Assembly: GCA_030597505.1 (NCBI GenBank)
Contig: JAUVRS010000221.1
Location: forward strand, 1 to 5,003
Direction of reading: 5' to 3'
DNA length: 5,003 nucleotides
From: Desulfobacteraceae bacterium
GTDB taxonomy: Bacteria; Desulfobacterota; DSM-4660; Desulfatiglandales; Desulfatiglandaceae
Made by a program: the position numbers and the translations under genes. The notes under the pieces are model-generated. The model was not told the origin of the DNA, ran no database searches, and saw nothing but the letters and a program-made list of their open reading frames with translations. Within the stretch, counting starts at the first letter, position 1. Every line of letters begins with the position of its first letter. Below are positions 1 through 5,003 of the stretch, piece after piece.

Positions 1-1
1 C

Positions 2-724
2 GGGGTCAACACAACCAGCGTTGTGGAGCATGTGCTTTCTTTGATGTTTGCGCTTTCCAAACAGCTTTTTGTCCTGGACAGGGCCGTTCGAAACGATGAT
101 TTTAAAATTCGTTACAAAAATCTGCCGAGGGACTTGAATGGGAAGGCCCTGGGTCTGTTGGGTTTTGGACGTATCGGTTCCCAGCTCGGGCTCGTCTGCC
201 GCGATGCGTTTCAGATGAAAATATTGGCTTTTGATCCATTTTTGAAGAAAGAATTTCGGGAGAAATTCACCGAGTGGGTGGAATTTACGGATATCAAGAG
301 GCTTTTTTCAGACTCAGATGTGATATCCATCCATATCCCGCTGACGGACAATACCTTTCATGCAGTGGCAGAAAAGGAACTCTCCTGGATGAAACCGGAA
401 GCCCTTTTGATCAACACCTCCCGGGGCCCGGTCATAGACCAGCAAGCACTGGTCCGGGCGTTGAGTGAAAGGAGGATTGGTGGGGCGGGCCTCGATGTCT
501 TCAGCCAGGAACCAGTGCCAAAAGAGGACCCCCTGTTAAATCTGAAAAATGTCATCTTGACCCCTCACTCAGCCGCGCTGACCAGGGAATGCGTCATTCG
601 GATGGCCGTGGAGGCTGCAAAATGCGTGGTGGATCTCTCTTATGACAGAGAACCCCGGAATGTGGCCAACCGCCAGGTGCTGTCAACAGACAGGTGGCAG
701 CATCTTGCCCCCCGGGGCGAGTGA
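2..724 (+). CDS. NAD-dependent D-2-hydroxyacid dehydrogenase, 5' end missing
   Basis: This is the C-terminal 240 residues of a D-isomer-specific 2-hydroxyacid dehydrogenase (the phosphoglycerate/glycerate/lactate dehydrogenase superfamily), a cytosolic enzyme that interconverts a 2-hydroxyacid and a 2-ketoacid with NAD(P). The reading frame is open from base 2, and its first residues (GVNTTSVVEH) match the family's conserved entry into the nucleotide-binding domain, so roughly the first 80-100 residues lie off the left edge. A GTG at 23 is internal, not the start. Counting from the first visible residue, the Rossmann glycine motif GFGRIG is at 54-59, the ribose-binding Asp of AFDPF at 78, and the catalytic trio Arg141 (NTSRG), Glu170 (DVFSQEP) and His189 (TPHSA) is intact. 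The protein stops soon after this core, so there is no ACT regulatory domain as in long SerA enzymes. The substrate cannot be read from the sequence; 3-phosphoglycerate, glyoxylate/hydroxypyruvate and other 2-ketoacids are all possible. The family call is very safe and the exact reaction is not. Confidence 0.95.
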   Translation, partial: GVNTTSVVEHVLSLMFALSKQLFVLDRAVRNDDFKIRYKNLPRDLNGKALGLLGFGRIGSQLGLVCRDAFQMKILAFDPFLKKEFREKFTEWVEFTDIKRLFSDSDVISIHIPLTDNTFHAVAEKELSWMKPEALLINTSRGPVIDQQALVRALSERRIGGAGLDVFSQEPVPKEDPLLNLKNVILTPHSAALTRECVIRMAVEAAKCVVDLSYDREPRNVANRQVLSTDRWQHLAPRGE

Positions 725-814
725 ATGATTTGACGGAGGGAAATGAGCCCTTGCGATTTAGCACTCAGCGACTTCGGATAATGTCGGGGGCTATTGGGAA
801 AGACAAGACAATCA

Positions 815-842
815 TTGACAATGCCTGGTTTACTGTTACTAT
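815..842 (+). promoter_or_regulatory. Candidate distal sigma70 promoter
   Basis: A perfect -35 box TTGACA (815-820) is followed by a 16-base spacer and TACTAT (837-842, 4 of 6 matches to TATAAT). A TG at 834-835 gives an extended -10. The start of transcription would be near 849, leaving a leader of about 210 bases before the UPF0182 gene. The call rests on motif match only; part of the sequence is not AT-rich and the long leader is unexplained. Confidence 0.4.
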
Positions 843-980
843 CCCTTTCAACAACAGATGTGAATTATGGCTTTAATTTTTTAAAGATAGGGGTTACCAC
901 TGATTCTAATAGGCCTCTAAAATATCATTTTCACAGAAGATATCGAACAAAAAACGAATATCACAAGTTATATCAGTATG

Positions 981-1009
981 TTGGTCAAGAGAAACGTCGT
1001 TTATACAAT
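981..1009 (+). promoter_or_regulatory. Candidate proximal sigma70 promoter of the UPF0182 gene
   Basis: TTGGTC (981-986, 3 of 6 matches to TTGACA) is followed by the optimal 17-base spacer and TACAAT (1004-1009, 5 of 6 matches to TATAAT). The predicted start near 1016 gives a leader of about 45 bases to the ATG at 1061, and the box lies in very AT-rich DNA. Its position makes it the more natural promoter for the downstream gene, although its -35 box is weaker than that of the distal candidate. Confidence 0.45.
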
Positions 1010-1048
1010 AAGATTTTCAACTTTTTTCAAAATCATTTTTAATATATC

Positions 1049-1052
1049 GGAG
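1049..1052 (+). promoter_or_regulatory. Ribosome binding site of the UPF0182 gene
   Basis: GGAG lies 8 bases before the ATG at 1061. A second in-frame ATG at 1067 would have a 14-base gap, so the spacing favours the first ATG. Confidence 0.7.
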
Positions 1053-1060
1053 ATTGACTC

Positions 1061-3922
1061 ATGAACATGAAAATAAAATTATTGATAGCGTGCGGGGCTT
1101 TGGTTCTTCTTTTCCTCTTTTCTATTATTTCTATTTATCCTGACTGGCTGTGGTTTGAAAACCTGAACTTTTCCCCCGTGTTCTGGACCATGCTGTTGAC
1201 CAAGTTCGGGTTTGGGTTTGTGGTCTGGCTTTTATTGATATTGATTCTAACCCTTAATCTCTACATAGCAAGACGGCTGAGCCCGGAGGCCGATGATGGA
1301 AGCGGCTTTGGGGATCAGGGCAGTTTTGCTTCGCAGATCGGCATCTCTACAAATACCCTGAACCTCCTTTTCGTAGCGTTTATCTTGCTTGCCAGCTTCT
1401 TTATTGCATCAAAGGGGTCCGAAAAATGGGACTTGGTTCTTCGCTATCTGTACCAGCAGCCCTTCGGCAGCACAGACCCCATCTTTGGCAAAGACATTGG
1501 TTTTTTCGTGTTTTCCCTTCCATTTTACGAGTTTATCCGGAATGGTTTGCTGCTTCTTTTTCTTTTTGGCGCCGGTCTGACCGTGATCTGGTATCTCAAA
1601 AACGGCGCCATTCAAGTAATTGGTGAAGTAGTCCAGGCGCAAGGCGCCCCGCCTGCACTGCCAAAAATTGCGGTCGCACCAGGGGTCAAAAAGCACCTTA
1701 TTTTTCTGGCAGGGATTGTTGCATTACTTCTGGCCTGGGGGTATCAACTAAAAGTCTATGGCCTTGTCTATTCCACACTGGGACCCGCCTTTGGCGCCAG
1801 CTATACTGATGTGCACATAAAAATCTGGGCCTTCAGGCTCTTGATTTTACTATCTCTTGCCTTGGGGGTTCTGCTTTTTCTTAACATTTCCAAGCCAAGA
1901 ACAAAAATCCTCTTGATTGGCGGCGGGGTATGGATAGGGTCCGTGTTGGTTTTTTCCATAGTCCTCCCCATGGTAGTTCAAAAGTTTGTGGTCAAACCCA
2001 ATGAGCTTGTCAAAGAATCCAAATATATTGCATATAACATTGATTACACTCGAAAAGCCTATAATCTCAACAAGATAAAAGAAGTCAATTTTGAGGTTAA
2101 TGACAAACTCAGTCTGGAGGAGGTGAGGAAGCAAAGTGGAACGATTCAGAATATCAGGATCTGGGACAAACGCCCTTTGCTTCAGACATACAGACAGATT
2201 CAAGCCATACGGCTGTATTACGATTTTAACAATGTGGACGTGGACCGTTATGAAATAAACAACCAGTACCGACAGCTAATGTTGTCGGCAAGGGAACTGT
2301 TGGTCGATGAACTTCCCCCAAAGGCCAATACCTGGGTAAACAGGCACCTCACATATACCCATGGCTACGGCTTGGCGGCAAGCCCGGTAAATGAAGTCAC
2401 AAAGGAAGGGCTGCCCCGGCTGTTTGTCAAAGACCTTCCCCCTGTTTCTGAAGGCAATCTGAAGATAGATCGGCCGGAGATATATTATGGAGAAAAAACA
2501 GGTCAATATGTCCTGGTAAAGACAAAAACCAAGGAATTTGACTATCCAAAGGGGAACAAGAATGTCTATACCGTTTATCAGGGCACGGGGGGCGTGCCAA
2601 TAAGTTCATTTGGCAGAAGACTCCTATTCGCCATTGAGTTTATGGACACCCAGATACTCTTTACCAACTATCTGGCCCCGGACAGCAGGATCATGTATAA
2701 ACGCAGGATTGACCGGCGGGTAGCTGCCATAGCTCCCTTTCTGCGGTATGATCATGACCCTTATCTGGTTATCTCCGAGGGAAAGCTCTACTGGATGCTT
2801 GATGCTTACACCGCCTCTGATATGTACCCATACTCTTTCCGATCTACCGGCCCCTTCAAGAACAGATCGCTCAACTATATACGCAATTCCGTCAAGGTCA
2901 CCATTGGTGCGTATAGCGGAGATGTCTCCTTTTACCTGATTGATAAAAAGGATCCCATTGCCAGGGTCTATGCCAATATATTTACTGACCTATTCAAGCC
3001 GTTTGAGGAAATGCCGGCAGACTTACAAAAACATATCCGTTACCCCAAAGATCTTTTTTCCATTCAATCGGCCGCTTACACGCGGTATCACATGGAAGAC
3101 GTCCAGGTCTTCTACAGCGAAGAAGACCTTTGGGAACTTCCCAATGAACTGTATGGGGATAGCCCGCAAAGAATGGAGCCATACTATATCATCATAAAGC
3201 TGCCGGAGGGCGACAAAGAGGAGTTTCTTCTTATGCTCCCTTTTACCCCTTCCAGAAAAAATAATATGATCGGATGGCTGGCGGCCAGAAGCGATCTCCC
3301 CAACTATGGGAACCTCATTGTCTATAAGCTTCCCAAAGAAAAACTGATCTACGGACCCATGCAGATTGAGGCCAGAGTCGACCAGCAGACAGAGATCTCC
3401 CGTGAGTTGAGTCTGTGGGGGCAGAGGGGTTCCGGTGTCATCAGGGGCAATCTTATGGTCATTCCCGTAGCTGACTCCTTTATCTATGTAGAGCCCATTT
3501 ATCTGGAAGCAACGCAGGAAGAAAGCCTGCCGCCTGCAACAGGGCCACTTCAATCCAAAGGCGGTGGAAAATCCAGGGGAGGAAAAAGAGGGCCTTCATC
3601 CCAACGTGATAAAATGAGGAGCGCTGCCCTTCCGGAATTAAAGAGGGTTATCGTGGCATTTGGCAATCGGATTGCCATGAAAGAAACCCTTGATGAGGCC
3701 TTGAGCAGTGTGCTGGGAGAAGAAATATCGTCAAGACAGGTCGATGTCCCGTCTGCCAAGAAGATCCTCAAGTCCTCTGATCTTGGGGTCCTGGCCCTGG
3801 ATCATTATAATAAAGCAAAGGTCTATCTCCGCCAGGAGAATTGGGCAGGTTATGGCCAGGAACTGGAAAAACTTGAAAGAGTTTTGAAGGAATTGGCTGA
3901 GAAAAAGGTCGGAAAAAAATAG
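1061..3922 (+). CDS. UPF0182 (COG1615) family integral membrane protein
   Basis: This is a complete 953-residue member of the UPF0182 family, whose molecular function is not established. The length is typical of the family. Seven hydrophobic segments can be read at about residues 7-26, 48-70, 99-116, 162-178, 212-229, 257-275 and 282-303. Lys/Arg in the N-terminus and in the 71-98, 180-210 and 277-281 loops suggest an N-in topology. That would place the large C-terminal part (about 304-953) outside the cytoplasmic membrane; this topology is inferred. Family hallmarks include DWLWFENLNF (28-37), DIGFFVFSLPFYEF (145-158), KPNELVKESKYI (312-323), NIRIWDKRPLLQTYRQIQ (364-381), NRHLTYTHGYG (427-437), RPEIYYGE (471-478) and YLAPDSRIMYKRRIDRRVAA (537-556). 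A Gly/Lys/Arg-rich, probably disordered stretch (about 832-848) separates the main domain from a helical tail (DHYNKAKVYLRQENWAGYGQ, then a charged helix). The start at ATG 1061 has GGAG 8 bases upstream. The gene stands alone between two sizeable gaps, so its neighbours offer no clue to its role. The family call is secure. Confidence 0.96.
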   Translation: MNMKIKLLIACGALVLLFLFSIISIYPDWLWFENLNFSPVFWTMLLTKFGFGFVVWLLLILILTLNLYIARRLSPEADDGSGFGDQGSFASQIGISTNTLNLLFVAFILLASFFIASKGSEKWDLVLRYLYQQPFGSTDPIFGKDIGFFVFSLPFYEFIRNGLLLLFLFGAGLTVIWYLKNGAIQVIGEVVQAQGAPPALPKIAVAPGVKKHLIFLAGIVALLLAWGYQLKVYGLVYSTLGPAFGASYTDVHIKIWAFRLLILLSLALGVLLFLNISKPRTKILLIGGGVWIGSVLVFSIVLPMVVQKFVVKPNELVKESKYIAYNIDYTRKAYNLNKIKEVNFEVNDKLSLEEVRKQSGTIQNIRIWDKRPLLQTYRQIQAIRLYYDFNNVDVDRYEINNQYRQLMLSARELLVDELPPKANTWVNRHLTYTHGYGLAASPVNEVTKEGLPRLFVKDLPPVSEGNLKIDRPEIYYGEKTGQYVLVKTKTKEFDYPKGNKNVYTVYQGTGGVPISSFGRRLLFAIEFMDTQILFTNYLAPDSRIMYKRRIDRRVAAIAPFLRYDHDPYLVISEGKLYWMLDAYTASDMYPYSFRSTGPFKNRSLNYIRNSVKVTIGAYSGDVSFYLIDKKDPIARVYANIFTDLFKPFEEMPADLQKHIRYPKDLFSIQSAAYTRYHMEDVQVFYSEEDLWELPNELYGDSPQRMEPYYIIIKLPEGDKEEFLLMLPFTPSRKNNMIGWLAARSDLPNYGNLIVYKLPKEKLIYGPMQIEARVDQQTEISRELSLWGQRGSGVIRGNLMVIPVADSFIYVEPIYLEATQEESLPPATGPLQSKGGGKSRGGKRGPSSQRDKMRSAALPELKRVIVAFGNRIAMKETLDEALSSVLGEEISSRQVDVPSAKKILKSSDLGVLALDHYNKAKVYLRQENWAGYGQELEKLERVLKELAEKKVGKK

Positions 3923-3952
3923 GAAATAGTGGAATCAAAAAATTCTCGTAAA

Positions 3953-3986
3953 GGACTCCCGGGTCTGTAGGAAGACCCGGGAGCCC
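3953..3986 (+). terminator. Strong hairpin after the UPF0182 gene, possible terminator
   Basis: A perfect 11-bp stem, CTCCCGGGTCT (3956-3966) with AGACCCGGGAG (3973-3983), encloses the 6-base loop GTAGGA. One A-C mismatch (3955/3984) is followed by two more G-C pairs (3953-3954 with 3985-3986). It begins about 30 bases after the stop codon, the usual place for a terminator. No T-run follows on the plus strand (the next bases are TGCTTCCACC), so it is not a classical intrinsic terminator. It may instead be a U-less terminator or a 3'-end stabiliser. Read on the minus strand, a T6 run occurs about 10 bases beyond the stem, but no minus-strand gene is seen that would use it. Confidence 0.55.
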
Positions 3987-4090
3987 TGCTTCCACCGACC
4001 ATAACTTATTGATATTTTCATATTACAACGAGCTGAACCATAAAAATCTAAAGTTTTCGTTACCACCCAAGTCCATTTCGAAGGAGAGCC

Positions 4091-4096
4091 TATAAT
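4091..4096 (+). promoter_or_regulatory. Candidate -10 box upstream of the radical SAM gene
   Basis: This is a perfect TATAAT. No acceptable -35 box is found 16-18 bases upstream (for example CAAGTC at 4068-4073). If used, transcription would begin near 4103, giving a leader of about 57 bases to the TTG at 4160 and putting the palindrome at 4103-4137 at the very 5' end of the mRNA. A single hexamer match can easily be chance. Confidence 0.3.
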
Positions 4097-4102
4097 CTTT
4101 AC

Positions 4103-4137
4103 TTGATACCCCGCCCGCTTGGGGAGGGGTGGTTCAA
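4103..4137. repeat. Imperfect GC-rich palindrome / hairpin
   Basis: Bases 4103-4106 (TTGA) pair with 4134-4137 (TCAA). T4107 can wobble-pair with G4131, leaving 4132-4133 as a bulge. ACCCC (4108-4112) pairs with GGGGT (4126-4130). After a G-A mismatch (4113/4125), CCC (4114-4116) pairs with GGG (4122-4124) around the loop GCTTG. This makes about 13 pairs in 35 bases. It resembles the dispersed intergenic palindromes, with a CCCCG arm, a GCTTG-like centre and a GGGGT arm, that I recall from Desulfobacterota genomes. Only one copy is in this window, so the repeat status is not shown here. Confidence 0.45.
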
Positions 4138-4159
4138 TCCCATCTGTACGGCCTATCTT

Positions 4160-5003
4160 TTGAAAAGATATCGTGACTACAGTAGCTATTTGAGGGAAAT
4201 ATTCGGGGAACGGGTTCAAAAGATAGCCCTGGATGCAGGACTGAGCTGCCCCAACAGAGATGGGGGCATTTCTTATGAAGGGTGTATCTACTGCGATGCC
4301 AGAGGCTCCGGGACAGGGGCCTGGGTAAATGACGGCCTTTCCATTGACGCTCAGATTGTCAGAGCAAAAAAATATATTCAAACCCGGTACAAGGCCAAAA
4401 AATTTATTGCCTATTTCCAGTCTTTTACAAACACTCACGCCCCCCTCCCCCAGCTTAAGACCCTCTATGAACAGGCATTGGCTCATAAGGATATGGTGGG
4501 ACTATCGGTTGGCACCAGACCGGACTGTGTCCGGACGGCAGTACTGGACCTCTTGGGCGGTTACCAAAAAGAGCACCTTGTTTGGCTGGAATTTGGGTTG
4601 CAATCTGCCCATGACGTAACCCTTAAAAGAATCAACCGGGGGCATGATGTTGCCTGTTTTGAGCAAAGCGTGCACATGGCCGGTGAATTTGGGCTAAATG
4701 TATGTGCCCACGTTATCCTGGGTCTGCCGGGTGAGGACCGGAAGATGATGCTGGAGACCGCCCGGTTTCTCTCCAAACTCCCGGTTCACGGGGTCAAGAT
4801 TCATCGGCTTTATGTGGCCAGAGGCACAAGACTGGCACGGCTTTATAAAGATGGCGTGTTTTCATGTCTTGAAAGGGAGGATTACGTAGAAACGGTTGTT
4901 GATTTTCTGGAACTTCTACCCCCTGAGATGGTTGTGCAGCGGCTGACTGGGGACCCCGTGAGATCTGAGCTTGTAGCCCCTCTATGGGCCAACGAAAAAT
5001 CTA
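4160..5003 (+). CDS. YhcC-type (TIGR01212 family) radical SAM protein, 3' end missing
   Basis: The first 281 residues of a cytosolic radical SAM protein of the family containing E. coli YhcC (about 309 residues), so only a short tail is off the right edge. The expected role is reductive cleavage of S-adenosylmethionine at a 4Fe-4S cluster to start radical chemistry; the family's substrate is not established. The cluster ligands are Cys30, Cys42 and Cys45 in CPNRDG...GCIYC, with the C-x11-C-x2-C spacing seen in YhcC rather than the classic CxxxCxxC. Other family blocks are VGTRPDC (117-123), WLEFGLQSAHD (142-152), LKRINRGHD (155-163), HVILGLPGE (184-192), KIHRLYVARGT (213-223) and RLTGDPVRSELVAPLW (261-276). 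The frame is open from 4052, after TAA at 4049-4051, but contains no ATG or GTG before residue 112, which lies beyond the cluster motif. TTG at 4160 gives MKRYRDYSSYLREIFGE, which fits the family N-terminus. No good ribosome binding site precedes it. TTG 4103, with AAGGAG 16 bases upstream, is a less likely alternative. The family is certain and the start is not. Confidence 0.92.
   Translation, partial: MKRYRDYSSYLREIFGERVQKIALDAGLSCPNRDGGISYEGCIYCDARGSGTGAWVNDGLSIDAQIVRAKKYIQTRYKAKKFIAYFQSFTNTHAPLPQLKTLYEQALAHKDMVGLSVGTRPDCVRTAVLDLLGGYQKEHLVWLEFGLQSAHDVTLKRINRGHDVACFEQSVHMAGEFGLNVCAHVILGLPGEDRKMMLETARFLSKLPVHGVKIHRLYVARGTRLARLYKDGVFSCLEREDYVETVVDFLELLPPEMVVQRLTGDPVRSELVAPLWANEKS

Larger units (their letters stand above)
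725..1060. other. Intergenic region, AT-rich in its right half
   Basis: No recognisable gene lies in these 336 bases. The left part (725-876) has near-genic composition and holds a weak small-ORF candidate (TTG 751 to TAA 876, 41 codons, with GGAGGG at 735-740). A second open stretch (TTG 794 to TAA 1042, 82 codons) resembles nothing I know and overlaps both promoter candidates. Bases 901-1060 are about 28% GC by hand count, far below the flanking genes, as expected for a promoter and leader region. I see no stem followed by a T-run that would terminate the upstream dehydrogenase transcript. Confidence 0.7.

Noticed and set aside
708..718. Short GC palindrome CCCCGGGG at the end of the dehydrogenase gene as a possible terminator.
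   Set aside because: It is only 8 bases with no room for a loop and no T-run, and it lies inside the coding region.
1014..1030. Direct repeat TTTTCAA-N3-TTTTCAA upstream of the UPF0182 gene as a possible operator.
   Set aside because: Seven-base repeats made mostly of A and T are expected by chance in a block with 28% GC, and nothing else supports a regulator site.
794..1042. 82-codon open frame from a TTG, rich in basic and aromatic residues.
   Set aside because: It has no recognisable motif, a poor start context, a composition expected of AT-rich non-coding DNA, and overlap with both promoter candidates.
3023..3553. Minus-strand open frame of 176 codons inside the UPF0182 gene.
   Set aside because: It lies wholly antisense to a strongly conserved coding region and its translation resembles no family, so it is a shadow frame.
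4128..4144. tRNA T-arm-like sequence GGTGGTTCAATCCCATC, which fits the TTCRANY loop with a five-pair stem (one G-U), suggesting a tRNA 3' end or attachment site.
   Set aside because: No matching 5' acceptor strand (about CCGTACA) or proper D and anticodon arms lie upstream, no CCA follows the would-be acceptor, no integrase gene is in view, and the segment overlaps the palindrome at 4103-4137, which explains part of it.
3935..4486. Minus-strand open frame of 183 codons spanning the spacer and the start of the radical SAM gene.
   Set aside because: It covers the hairpin, the palindrome and the antisense of the conserved CPNRDG/GCIYC region, and has no family resemblance. It also competes with a certain gene.
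4329..4619. Plus-strand 96-codon open frame.
   Set aside because: It is an out-of-frame shadow of the radical SAM gene, whose own frame carries all the conserved motifs.

Overview
This looks like an ordinary chromosomal stretch with three plus-strand protein genes, two of them cut by the window edges. They are the C-terminal three quarters of an NAD-dependent D-2-hydroxyacid dehydrogenase (2-724), a complete 953-residue UPF0182 (COG1615) membrane protein (1061-3922), and the N-terminal part of a YhcC-type (TIGR01212) radical SAM protein (from about 4160 off the right edge). I see no mobile-element gene, CRISPR array, rRNA or intact tRNA, and no credible minus-strand gene.

The host is probably an anaerobic, Gram-negative-type bacterium, with Desulfobacterota (the former Deltaproteobacteria) as my best guess. 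The reasons are the mixed, moderate GC content of the genes, the pairing of UPF0182 with a radical SAM gene, and a palindrome of a style I associate with that group. This is inference; no marker gene here fixes the taxonomy.

Layout: the dehydrogenase ends at 724. Bases 725-1060 are non-coding as far as I can tell. The right half (901-1060) is about 28% GC by hand count and holds two sigma70-like promoter candidates and a good ribosome binding site for the UPF0182 gene. That gene ends at 3922 and is followed by a strong perfect hairpin (3956-3983). The spacer before the radical SAM gene holds a perfect TATAAT box (4091-4096) and an imperfect GC-rich palindrome (4103-4137). No ATG or GTG start is available for the radical SAM gene, so TTG at 4160 is the best choice.

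How the genes work together: nothing in the sequence ties them into one pathway. The gaps of 336 and 237 bases, the candidate promoters and the hairpin suggest three separately transcribed units that happen to share a strand. The least understood items are the UPF0182 protein itself, whose family has no established function, and the unusual 5' region of the radical SAM gene. I found no convincing new multi-gene system.
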